NCBI GenBank assembly: GCA_902596365.1
Contig: CACJTT010000004.1
Span: 1-64,000 of the forward strand
Direction of reading: 5' to 3'
From: an uncultured Alphaproteobacteria bacterium
GTDB taxonomy: Bacteria; Pseudomonadota; Alphaproteobacteria; HIMB59; GCA-002718135
Length of the DNA: 64,000 bases
In this document: piece by piece, positions 29,726-38,063 of the stretch
Layout of the letters: every line of letters starts with the position of its first letter
Numbering within the stretch: the stretch's first letter is position 1
Notes under the pieces: generated by a model
Told to the model about the DNA's origin: nothing
Seen by the model: only the letters and a program-made list of their open reading frames with translations
Databases searched by the model: none
Program-made: the position numbers and the translations under genes

Positions 29726-31003
29726 TTAGTAAATTTTGAGTTTAGAACGTCTTATAGCAAGCTTATTATTAGGAATATCCTTGTTTATTACACTGCCAGC
29801 ACCGATTTTAACATTATTCCCTATTTTAACTGGAGCAATTAATGAGCTGTTTGAGCCAATAAATGATTTATTGCCTATATAAGTTTTATTTTTTTTAATT
29901 CCATCGTAGTTACAAGTTATACAACCAGCTCCTATATTAACATCATTTCCAACTTTACTATCACCTACATATGACAAATGGCTTATAGATGTATTATTAC
30001 CAATTATTGAATTTTTAACCTCTACATAATTTCCTATTTTGCAATTCTTTTCAATTTTTGAATTTGGTCTAATTCTTGCATGAGGACCAATAGAACAGTT
30101 TTCTTTTACTACTACACCCTCTAAATCCGAAAAGTTTTTTATAATAGTTCCAGATTTGATAATAACATTTTTACGAATATTTACATTAGGTTCAATAACA
30201 ACTTTTTTTTCTATTTTGGTATCATAACTAAAATAGCAACTTTGTGGTCGCCTAATTAAAACACCTCGCATGATAAAATTATTTATTAATCTTTTTTGGA
30301 AAAGATAGTCAACTTTATTAAATTCAAATAAATTATTAATACCAATCATTTCATCCTCTTGAGAAATAGAAAAAGAGAATGGAATATTTTTTTTAAAATA
30401 AATTTCAAAAAGATCAGTTAAATACTTTTCTTTTTTAATTTTACTGAATTTAATAAGTTTTAGATTTTTAAAAAATATAAATTTATTTACAAGCATTATT
30501 CCTGAATTACATAATTCGATTAATTTTTGAGATTTTGTTGTATGAATCTCCTCTACAACTTTGACGACTTTATTTTTTTCTAAAACAACCCTTCCATATC
30601 CATAAGGATTTGAGGTTTTAAATAAAATCATACTACCTTTATTATTTTTTTTAAAATTTCTAATTAATTTTTTTAAAGAAGAATCTGTCACAAGGGGGAC
30701 ATCTCCAAATAATATAATAAAGTTTTCTGTTTTAATATGTGTTCTAGCAGCTTCAATAGCATCAGCTGTACCTTTTTGAGATTTTTGAATTACTAACTTG
30801 CAACCGTTTAAAATAGAATTTAATTCAGCATGATTATTTTTGTTGCATACTACAACTACATTTTTGCCTGATATTTTTTTAGCAGTATTATAAACATGGG
30901 ACACTATTGGAAGACCAGCTAGGTCATGAGTAAGTTTTGATTTACTTGAGATAAAGCGTGTGCTTCTACCTGCAGCTAAAATAACAGTTGTAATATTCTT
31001 CAT
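29726..31003 (-). CDS. glmU: Bifunctional UDP-N-acetylglucosamine pyrophosphorylase / glucosamine-1-P acetyltransferase
   Basis: A 425-residue protein. The N-terminal uridyltransferase domain opens with VILAAGRSTRF and SKLTHDLAGLPI, a variant of the usual LAAGxGTRM with lysine and leucine kept. The C-terminal left-handed beta-helix shows GPHARIRPNS, NYVEVKNS, HLSYVGDSKVG and NIGAGCITCNYDG, the acetyltransferase site. It makes UDP-GlcNAc for peptidoglycan and lipopolysaccharide. It is shorter than E. coli GlmU. It starts 4 bases after parA. Confidence 0.93.
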   Translation of the reverse strand: MKNITTVILAAGRSTRFISSKSKLTHDLAGLPIVSHVYNTAKKISGKNVVVVCNKNNHAELNSILNGCKLVIQKSQKGTADAIEAARTHIKTENFIILFGDVPLVTDSSLKKLIRNFKKNNKGSMILFKTSNPYGYGRVVLEKNKVVKVVEEIHTTKSQKLIELCNSGIMLVNKFIFFKNLKLIKFSKIKKEKYLTDLFEIYFKKNIPFSFSISQEDEMIGINNLFEFNKVDYLFQKRLINNFIMRGVLIRRPQSCYFSYDTKIEKKVVIEPNVNIRKNVIIKSGTIIKNFSDLEGVVVKENCSIGPHARIRPNSKIEKNCKIGNYVEVKNSIIGNNTSISHLSYVGDSKVGNDVNIGAGCITCNYDGIKKNKTYIGNKSFIGSNSSLIAPVKIGNNVKIGAGSVINKDIPNNKLAIRRSKLKIY

Positions 31004-31007
31004 TAAA

Positions 31008-31640
31008 TTAGAGATTTCTTAAAATCTCATTTCCAACATTAATAATTTCTCTGGATGCATCAGATGTAACATTTATATCAATTACACCTCTGCCTACAGC
31101 AAATGTCTCTGCAAATATAATTTTGCTTGAAATTCTAGATCTTGCTACTTTTGCACCTGAGTATCTTAAACGTAAAACCATAGCATCAGTAAGTCTAGCT
31201 CTTGGCATAACTCTATTTAAAATAATTAAAGGTTTTTTTCTCTCATCTCTTGCGATTTGCAAAAAAGGTAATGTTGCCATTAAATCTAAGGGGCTTGGCT
31301 GCACAGGTACAAATATTCCATTTGATACCTTTACAATTTGAATTGTTTCAAATGTTATTGCTGGCGGACTATCAATGATTATATAATCGTATTTTCTTTT
31401 AATTTTTTTAATTTCATCTGAAAGATTCCTGATGTCAAAATTATAAAAATCTATACCAATATCATCTTCACCATAATATTTTTTTCTTTCAGTTAGCCAG
31501 TAGCTTAAACTTTTTTGTGGATCAGCATCAATAACTGCAACTTTATATCCACTATTACTCCATAATACGGCTATATTAGCAGAAAGAGTGGATTTACCAG
31601 ATCCGCCTTTTTGATTAGAAAATGCTATAACTTTACCCAT
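31008..31640 (-). CDS. Orphan ParA/MinD-family ATPase
   Basis: A 210-residue deviant Walker ATPase. The P-loop KGGSGKST lies in IAFSNQKGGSGKSTLSANIAV, followed by switch I VIDADPQKS and Walker B IIIDSPP. There is no parB next to it and it is not in a gidB-parA context, so it is probably not the main chromosome segregation ATPase. Orphan ParAs of this size in alphaproteobacteria position cellular cargo or act in chromosome handling. The cargo here is unknown. Confidence 0.85.
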   Translation of the reverse strand: MGKVIAFSNQKGGSGKSTLSANIAVLWSNSGYKVAVIDADPQKSLSYWLTERKKYYGEDDIGIDFYNFDIRNLSDEIKKIKRKYDYIIIDSPPAITFETIQIVKVSNGIFVPVQPSPLDLMATLPFLQIARDERKKPLIILNRVMPRARLTDAMVLRLRYSGAKVARSRISSKIIFAETFAVGRGVIDINVTSDASREIINVGNEILRNL

Positions 31641-31702
31641 GTGAAAATTTTGCTAAGATAATAACAATTTTAATACTATATGAAACAAATTTTAAAAAAA
31701 AT

Positions 31703-32632
31703 ATGCACGAAAAAACTATAGAAGAGGCAAAAAAAAGACTTTTAGGAGGACAACTTGTTATTTTTCCTACAGAAACTGTGTATGGAATTGGTGGCAATGC
31801 AATAAACGAAAATGCGATTAAGTTAATATATCAAGTGAAAAAAAGACCATATGATAATCCACTTATATGTCATTTTCCAAATATTAGAGAAATTGAAAAA
31901 AATTTTATCATACAGAAAAAAGATTATGAGCTAGCCAATACTTTTTGGCCAGGGCCATTAACTCTTATATTAGAAAAAAACAAAGAGTCAAAAATTACAC
32001 CCTTGTTATCTAATAGTCAAAATTTGGTCGGATGCAGAATACCTAATAATGAAATTGCAATAAATCTTTTATCACAAATAGATTTTCCAATAGCGGCCCC
32101 AAGTGCAAATATTGCAACAAAAACTTCTGTTACTTCTATCAAAGACTTAGATAATAATTTAAAAAAAAATTTTTATATTGATGGAGGTGCTTCAGTTCTG
32201 GGATTAGAATCAACAGTTATTCAAACAACAAAAAAAGGTTGTAAAATACTAAGATTAGGCAGTCTTACAATCGAAGAAATAAAAAATAAGTTTAGTCATT
32301 ATAAAATTGAAATTATTGATTCTAAAGTTTCCCCTGGTAACCAATTAAAACATTATTCTCCCAATAAACCTGTTAGAATGAATGTGAAAAATATTAATGA
32401 AAATGAAGCTTTATTAAATTTTGGAAAAAATGATTTAATATCAAATATAAAGAATCTTAACCTCAGTATTGATGAAGATTTAATTGAAGCTAGTCATAAT
32501 TTTTATAATTATCTTAATATATTAGATCAAAGTAATTGCAGTGGTATTGCAGTCGTACCAATACCTAATAGCGGATTAGGCAAAACAATAAATGACCGCC
32601 TTAAAAGAGCTACTTACTATGCAAACGAATAA
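31703..32632 (+). CDS. tsaC: L-threonylcarbamoyladenylate synthase (Sua5 type)
   Basis: A 309-residue YrdC/Sua5 protein. The YrdC domain shows VIFPTETVYGIGGNA, KKRPYDNPLICHF, FWPGPLTLIL and IAAPSANIATKTSVTS. A C-terminal Sua5 extension (after SPGNQLKHYSPNKPV) is present. It makes threonylcarbamoyl-AMP for t6A37 of ANN-decoding tRNAs. It diverges from parA. Its 3' end overlaps the next gene by 14 bases. Confidence 0.94.
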   Translation: MHEKTIEEAKKRLLGGQLVIFPTETVYGIGGNAINENAIKLIYQVKKRPYDNPLICHFPNIREIEKNFIIQKKDYELANTFWPGPLTLILEKNKESKITPLLSNSQNLVGCRIPNNEIAINLLSQIDFPIAAPSANIATKTSVTSIKDLDNNLKKNFYIDGGASVLGLESTVIQTTKKGCKILRLGSLTIEEIKNKFSHYKIEIIDSKVSPGNQLKHYSPNKPVRMNVKNINENEALLNFGKNDLISNIKNLNLSIDEDLIEASHNFYNYLNILDQSNCSGIAVVPIPNSGLGKTINDRLKRATYYANE

Positions 32633-34031
32633 TTTGTTTAATGATTTAAAATTAATTGTTGGTGAAAAAAATATAATCACTAACTCTCAAGATTTAAAAA
32701 AATACAATAAAGATTGGAGAGGCTTTTATAATAATAATAGTTTATGTGTTTTATTTCCAAAAAATACTAATATACTTAAAAAAATTACCACTTATTGTTA
32801 TCAGGAAGATATTAAAATTGTTCCTCAAGGAGGTAATACAAGTCTAACTGGAGCTTCAGTGCCTAGTTATAACGGCAAGGAAATTATAATAAATTTTGCA
32901 AAAATGAATAAAATTTTAGAACTTGATAAAAGTAACTTAACAGTACTTGTTGAGTCTGGATTAATATTAGATAATCTTAAAGAATATCTAAATAAAGAAA
33001 ATTTATATTTTCCCATTGATTTATCTTCATCAGGTTCATGCATGATTGGAGGTAATATTGCAACTAATGCAGGTGGGATTAATGCTCTTAAGTATGGAAG
33101 TATGAAAGAAAATATTATTGGCCTTGAAATTGTAACCGGTGAAGGATCAATAATAACCTCATTATCTAAAATGAAAAAGAACAACACTGGCTATGATTTA
33201 AAATCAATTATTTGCAATTCTGAAGGAACACTTGGTTTGATTTCAAAAGTATTACTTAAAATACATCCTAAGCCTCTAAACAATTTTACTTTTTTTGCAT
33301 CTTATAAGGATTTAAAGACATGTATAAAATCTTTTAATGAAATCAGATCATTATACTACGATAAACTTGAAAGTTCTGAGCTTATCCCAAAATTATCTTT
33401 TGAAATATGCATTAAAAATAATTTTTTAAAAAAACATTTTTTTAAAAAAGAAATGCCTTATTATATAATCTATAAATTAAACTTGTATGAGGATAAAATT
33501 AATTTTCAGAATAATTTTGAGAAAAAATTCCACTTAATATCAAATAATATAAGCGATATTTTAATTCCAAATTCTATTGATCAAGAAAAAAAAATATGGA
33601 AATTTAGAGATGATCTAGTTGAAGCTTATAAGATGGAAGGTGAGATTATTACAAATGATATATCTGTACCACTGGATAAAATGGAAGATTTTTTTAATGT
33701 TGCTGAAAAAAATATTAAAAAAATGAATTATAAAATTAAATTACATCCTTTTGGCCATATTGGGGATGGAAACATTCACTATAATATGATTGTACCTAAA
33801 AATTATTCTAATGACTCGTATTTGAGTTTGAGGGATCATATTTATTCTTATGTTAATAATTTAGTTCAAGAGTATGGGGGAAGTTTTAGCGCTGAACATG
33901 GTATAGGCCAGATTAAAAAAAATAGTTTATTAAAATTTAAGTCCAATAATGAAATCAAATTAATGAAAAATTTAAAAAAAGCATTTGACCCTAAAAATAT
34001 TTTAAACCCAGGTAAAATATTTGATATTTAA
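32619..34031 (+). CDS. FAD-binding oxidase (GlcD / D-2-hydroxyacid dehydrogenase type)
   Basis: A 470-residue VAO-family flavoprotein from the ATG at 32619; an earlier in-frame start inside tsaC is less likely. The PCMH FAD-binding domain shows VPQGGNTSLTGASVPS, GGNIATNAGGINALKYGSMKENIIGLEIV and TGYDLKSIICNSEGTLGLISK. The C-terminal cap ends with HPFGHIGDGNIHYN, EHGIGQIKK and DPKNILNPGKIF. The pattern fits D-2-hydroxyglutarate or D-lactate dehydrogenases; the exact substrate is undecided. It converges on the PuuB-like gene. Confidence 0.87.
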   Translation: MQTNNLFNDLKLIVGEKNIITNSQDLKKYNKDWRGFYNNNSLCVLFPKNTNILKKITTYCYQEDIKIVPQGGNTSLTGASVPSYNGKEIIINFAKMNKILELDKSNLTVLVESGLILDNLKEYLNKENLYFPIDLSSSGSCMIGGNIATNAGGINALKYGSMKENIIGLEIVTGEGSIITSLSKMKKNNTGYDLKSIICNSEGTLGLISKVLLKIHPKPLNNFTFFASYKDLKTCIKSFNEIRSLYYDKLESSELIPKLSFEICIKNNFLKKHFFKKEMPYYIIYKLNLYEDKINFQNNFEKKFHLISNNISDILIPNSIDQEKKIWKFRDDLVEAYKMEGEIITNDISVPLDKMEDFFNVAEKNIKKMNYKIKLHPFGHIGDGNIHYNMIVPKNYSNDSYLSLRDHIYSYVNNLVQEYGGSFSAEHGIGQIKKNSLLKFKSNNEIKLMKNLKKAFDPKNILNPGKIFDI

Positions 34032-34032
34032 A

Positions 34033-35349
34033 TCAACTATTAAGATAATCTCTAATCTTATAATATAAAATTGCACTTGAATAGACTGGTCGTCTAAATA
34101 AGCTTCCAAAGGGAATTGACATATGATTGATATCACTAAAAAATTTAAACCTTTCGGTATTACCATTTATATTCTCTGCAATTAATTTACCCGCCAAAAC
34201 ACTTAAGGCTAATCCATGCCCGGAATAACCAAAAGCATAGGATAATTTATCATTCATCAATGTTCCAAAATGAGGAAGTCTATTTACAGTTATAGCCAAG
34301 GTTCCACCCCAAGAATAATCTATTTTCACATTTTGTAACTGAGGGAAGACTTTAAGCATTCTTTTTGCAACAAATGATTTAGAATTTTTTACAAAGTTAG
34401 AGGTAAATGTTTCACCTCCTCCAAATATCATTCTCCAATCTTCAGAAAACCTGTAATAATCAATAATAAATCTAGTATCACATACTGCATAATTATTTTT
34501 TATAATTTCTTTAGCTTTTTTTTCTCCTAAAGGCTCTGTTGCAACAATGTAATTATTAATTGGAATAAATTTATTTTTTTTTGATCCCAATAGAGAGTCT
34601 AAGTAACCATTACAAGCAACTACAACTTTATTTGTTTTTATAACTCCTTTTTTAGTAATAATTTTAACTTTATCACCTATTTCATGAATTTTTTCTACAG
34701 GAGTATTTTCAAAAATCTTCACATTATTTTGTTTAGAAACTTTAGCCAAACCAATAGTTAACTTTAAAGGATTTAAATGATAACTCCCTGTGTTAAGCAT
34801 TCCTGCTAAGTACATTTTAGAATCTATCTCTTCTCTTATTTCCGCTTTGTTATAAAACTTATACCCTTTAAAATTATAATTTTTAGACATATGTTCTATT
34901 TCAAATTTATATTCATCAATATCTTTTGTAAAACATGCAGTTGACATAACTCCATTAACAATATGGCAATTTATATTATGTTCTTTAATTAAATTCTTTA
35001 CTTCATCAACAGACTCAAGACCTAAATTCCATAATTCTTTAGCATGATTTAAGCCTAATTTTTTCTCAATAGTATATTGATCTTTTCTCATGCCAATACC
35101 AAGTTGGCCGCCATTCCTTCCAGAAGCCCCCCAACCTATTTGTCTAGCTTCACATAAAACTACTGAATATCCCTTTTTGCTTAAATTAAGAGCACTAGAT
35201 ATTCCAGTTAATCCACCACCAATTACACAAACATCAACATTAATATCTGAGTTTAATTGATCTTTAGAATTTAAATTATCAATAGAGCTCCTATAAAAAC
35301 TAATTTTTTCATTATCATGTTGTTCATAGGTTTGATTTTTGTTAAACAT
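34033..35349 (-). CDS. PuuB-like FAD-dependent amine oxidoreductase
   Basis: A 438-residue D-amino-acid-oxidase-fold flavoprotein. The dinucleotide motif is VIGGGLTGISSALNLSKKGY, followed by IGWGASGRNGGQLG and the C-terminal AFGYSGHGLALSVLAGKLIAE. This is the pattern of gamma-glutamylputrescine oxidase (PuuB) and its relatives. A PuuA-like ligase starts 67 bases away on the opposite strand, which supports a role in glutamylated-polyamine oxidation. The family also takes sarcosine-like substrates, so the substrate is not certain. Confidence 0.83.
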   Translation of the reverse strand: MFNKNQTYEQHDNEKISFYRSSIDNLNSKDQLNSDINVDVCVIGGGLTGISSALNLSKKGYSVVLCEARQIGWGASGRNGGQLGIGMRKDQYTIEKKLGLNHAKELWNLGLESVDEVKNLIKEHNINCHIVNGVMSTACFTKDIDEYKFEIEHMSKNYNFKGYKFYNKAEIREEIDSKMYLAGMLNTGSYHLNPLKLTIGLAKVSKQNNVKIFENTPVEKIHEIGDKVKIITKKGVIKTNKVVVACNGYLDSLLGSKKNKFIPINNYIVATEPLGEKKAKEIIKNNYAVCDTRFIIDYYRFSEDWRMIFGGGETFTSNFVKNSKSFVAKRMLKVFPQLQNVKIDYSWGGTLAITVNRLPHFGTLMNDKLSYAFGYSGHGLALSVLAGKLIAENINGNTERFKFFSDINHMSIPFGSLFRRPVYSSAILYYKIRDYLNS

Positions 35350-35416
35350 AAAGAATATATATGTCTTTATCTAATTTATTCCTCTAAACAAGAATAAGTA
35401 TAATTAAATAATCCCT

Positions 35417-36781
35417 ATGAAAGAAAATTTTGAAAAATGGCTGAATGATAACTCAATTACAGAAGTAGAATGTTTAGTTCCTGATTTAGGAGGAATTGCA
35501 AGAGGAAAAATATTACCTACTAAAAAATTTATACAAGGTTTAGAGAATGATAGTCATCGACTGCCACAATCAGTATTTATCCAAACAATTTCAGGTGGTT
35601 ACGCAACTGAAGATGAAGAATTGCCTGTAGATGTCTATAATCCAACCGACATTGATGTTATTTTAAGGCCCGATTTTAATACAATTAGAAATGTGCCTTG
35701 GTATGAAGATCCTACTGCGCAAGTTATTTGTGATGCAGTTAATCTTAACGGAACTAACGTGATAAATTCCAGCAGATCAGTTTTAAAAAAAATATTAAAG
35801 TTATTTGATGATTTAGGTTATCAACCAGTTGTATCTCCAGAGGTTGAGTTTTATTTAGTCAAACCCAACCCTGATGCTGATTATCCATTAGAAGTCCCTA
35901 TAGGACAATCAGGAAGAGAGGAGACAGGTAAGCAAGCATTTGGTATTGATGCAGTTAATGAGTTTGATAATTTATTTGAAGATGTATACAATTTTTGTGA
36001 GCAACAAAATATTGAAATAGATACAATCAATCATGAGAGTGGATCTGCTCAAATGGAAATTAATTTTCAACATGGTGATCCCTTAGAATTAGCTGACCAG
36101 GTTTTCTTATTTAAAAGAACTTTAAGACAAGCTGCTATAAAACATAAGTTGTATGCTACATTCATGGCAAAACCTATGGAAAATCAACCTGGTAGCTCTT
36201 TACACTTACATCAATCTTTAATTGGGAAGAAAAATAAAAAAAATGTTTTCTTTAGCAAAACAAGTACAGTTTCAAATTTAATGAAGAATTATATTGCAGG
36301 TCTTCAAACTTATACACCAATCCTTATGCCAATTCATGCACCTAATATTAACTCATACAGAAGGTTATTTGCAACATGGGATGCTCCGAGAAATACTAAT
36401 TGGGGGTTAGGTAATAGATCTTGTGGCTTTAGAATTCCTTCTAATGAAGAACATAGTATGAGAATTGAAAATAGAATATCAGGAGCGGACACAAATCCTT
36501 ACTTAGTTTTTGCTGCTAATTTAGCTGCAGGTTATTTAGGTATAAAAAATAAACTTAAACCCACTCCTGAAACAAAAAAAAGTGTCTTTGGTAAAGATAA
36601 AAGCACGTTACCTAAAAATGTTGAAGAAGCAATTTCATTCTTTGAAAATGATGAACAAATCAATGAAGTATTTAATCAGAAATTTATTAGAACAATAGCT
36701 GCAATTAGAAGAGTTGAAAATCAAGCATACTTAAAAGTAATTAGTTCTTGGGAAAGAGAATATCTACTTCTTAATGTTTAA
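35417..36781 (+). CDS. PuuA-like glutamine-synthetase-family ligase
   Basis: A 454-residue glutamine-synthetase-fold ligase. The glutamate metal ligands lie in SPEVEFYLV and SAQMEINFQ, the substrate loop is SSLHLHQSL, and nucleotide/phosphate residues are in NSYRRL, FRIPSNEEHSMRIENRISGADTNPY. The N-terminus EVECLVPDLGGIARGKILP is that of gamma-glutamylputrescine synthetase (PuuA) relatives, and the adenylylation-site tyrosine region of GlnA is absent. Divergent from a PuuB-like oxidase. Its 3' end overlaps the convergent Rieske gene by 4 bases. Confidence 0.85.
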   Translation: MKENFEKWLNDNSITEVECLVPDLGGIARGKILPTKKFIQGLENDSHRLPQSVFIQTISGGYATEDEELPVDVYNPTDIDVILRPDFNTIRNVPWYEDPTAQVICDAVNLNGTNVINSSRSVLKKILKLFDDLGYQPVVSPEVEFYLVKPNPDADYPLEVPIGQSGREETGKQAFGIDAVNEFDNLFEDVYNFCEQQNIEIDTINHESGSAQMEINFQHGDPLELADQVFLFKRTLRQAAIKHKLYATFMAKPMENQPGSSLHLHQSLIGKKNKKNVFFSKTSTVSNLMKNYIAGLQTYTPILMPIHAPNINSYRRLFATWDAPRNTNWGLGNRSCGFRIPSNEEHSMRIENRISGADTNPYLVFAANLAAGYLGIKNKLKPTPETKKSVFGKDKSTLPKNVEEAISFFENDEQINEVFNQKFIRTIAAIRRVENQAYLKVISSWEREYLLLNV

Positions 36782-38010
36782 CTAATACTATTTTCTAAGT
36801 GTCTTAAATACCAAGATTTAAACTTCTCTAATCCTTTTTCCATTTTAGACAAAGGTCCAGGTACATATTTTTTTGATAGTACACCTTTTTGATTATCTTC
36901 AATTATTCGTTTATCAGCTATTGTTGTAACATCCCACATCCATTTCATTTCTTGAAGGTTGTAATCTTTTCCCTCTTCTGCATCCTTATGCACTAACCAC
37001 ATTAATTCTACCTGAGTATATAATGGGTTCACCGGAATAAATGTAAAGAGAGTAGCAAAATCATTGCACATAAGAAGACTATTAAATGGAGAAGTTCCAA
37101 CAGATGTATAACCACAATCATAATCTTTAAAATTACCCATTAAGATAGAAGCAGGTTTTCCTGATTTTGTTTCTGTAAACATACCTTCTTTCAATGGCGT
37201 TCTTTCAGCACTTCTAGAATAATCATTAAATTCTCTCTCTGAGTATTCACCTGTAAGATGACCCATTTTTTCTACTTTTTTATTCCACTCATTTAAAATC
37301 TTATCAAATTTATCAGATGAAGGTCCTGTATTACTTCCCGCACCATAAGCTATAATATAATCTTTATCATGTACCTGGCAGTATTCTGGGTGAGATGGCT
37401 GACAATGATAACATTCATGAAAATTATCAAGAGTAAGTTTCCAATTCCCATTTGTAGGATAATACTGTCTGTGAGCAATTTTGGCATCTGATAGTCCATG
37501 AAATTCTATAAATTTTTTAGTTGGAGCAATAAATTCTTCAAAATCATTTGGGTTTTCAGATAAATTAATAAATATTAAACCTTCAAATATTTTTGAATGA
37601 CATTTATGTAAATGCCATTCATCTTTATTAAAACCTTTTTCCATGAGTCTAGCACCTCTTAATGAACCATCTAAATTGTATGACCAAGCATGATAAGGAC
37701 AAGTTAGAACTTTTGCATTACCTTCGTTTTCTAAACATATTTGAGAGCCACGATGACGGCATACATTGTAGTGAGCATGTACTGAATTATCATTATCACG
37801 AATAATAATTATTGATTCTTTTCCAATATTAAAAAGAAAGTAATCACCGTGATTTGGTATCCTTGAAATATGGCCAACAAAAACCCATTGTTTAGAAAAA
37901 ATATTTTTAATATCTAAATCAAAAATATCCTGATTTACATAAAATTCCTGGTCTAGAGAAAAATTAAGTTTTTGCTTATGAATTAAGTTTTTTAGATCAG
38001 TATTATTCAT
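36778..38010 (-). CDS. Rieske non-heme iron oxygenase, quaternary-ammonium type
   Basis: A 410-residue ring-hydroxylating-oxygenase alpha subunit. The Rieske ligands are C84-x-H86 and C104-x2-H107. The mononuclear iron ligands are H202, H207 and, by position, D366. The residue bridging to the Rieske cluster is E199 in NFHECYHC; classical dioxygenases have Asp there, whereas enzymes acting on carnitine (CntA), glycine betaine (GbcA) and stachydrine have Glu. It probably oxidatively demethylates or cleaves a quaternary amine. No reductase partner is in the window. A palindromic operator lies at its promoter. Confidence 0.87.
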   Translation of the reverse strand: MNNTDLKNLIHKQKLNFSLDQEFYVNQDIFDLDIKNIFSKQWVFVGHISRIPNHGDYFLFNIGKESIIIIRDNDNSVHAHYNVCRHRGSQICLENEGNAKVLTCPYHAWSYNLDGSLRGARLMEKGFNKDEWHLHKCHSKIFEGLIFINLSENPNDFEEFIAPTKKFIEFHGLSDAKIAHRQYYPTNGNWKLTLDNFHECYHCQPSHPEYCQVHDKDYIIAYGAGSNTGPSSDKFDKILNEWNKKVEKMGHLTGEYSEREFNDYSRSAERTPLKEGMFTETKSGKPASILMGNFKDYDCGYTSVGTSPFNSLLMCNDFATLFTFIPVNPLYTQVELMWLVHKDAEEGKDYNLQEMKWMWDVTTIADKRIIEDNQKGVLSKKYVPGPLSKMEKGLEKFKSWYLRHLENSIS

Positions 38011-38016
38011 ATCTAT

Positions 38017-38045
38017 TATATAATATTGATTGAATAAGCATTCAA
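38017..38045 (-). promoter_or_regulatory. Promoter of the Rieske oxygenase gene
   Basis: On the minus strand TTGAAT (38045-38040) and TATATA (38022-38017) are 17 bases apart. The -35 is one half of the operator palindrome. The ATG follows the -10 by only 6 bases, so the transcript would be leaderless or nearly so. Confidence 0.45.
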
Positions 38046-38046
38046 T
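38029..38046. promoter_or_regulatory. Palindromic operator, copy A (BetI-like TetR regulon)
   Basis: ATTGAATAAGCATTCAAT is an 18-bp inverted repeat (7-base core arms differing at one position, plus an outer A/T pair) midway between the divergent Rieske and FAD-oxidoreductase genes. Its reverse complement shares TTGAATGCTTATTCA with copy C (57251) and differs at one base from copy B (48944). Confidence 0.75.
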
Positions 38047-38058
38047 GAAATTTATACT
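38030..38058 (+). promoter_or_regulatory. Promoter of the second FAD-dependent oxidoreductase
   Basis: TTGAAT (38030-38035) and TATACT (38053-38058) are exactly 17 bases apart. The -35 lies in the left half of the operator. The start codon at 38064 follows the -10 by 5 bases, suggesting a leaderless mRNA. Confidence 0.5.
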
Positions 38059-38063
38059 AACTT

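Noticed and set aside
32592-32618. Earlier start for the GlcD-like oxidase at 32592
   Set aside because: It adds nine residues that lie within the tsaC coding end and do not resemble the family; the ATG at 32619 fits better.
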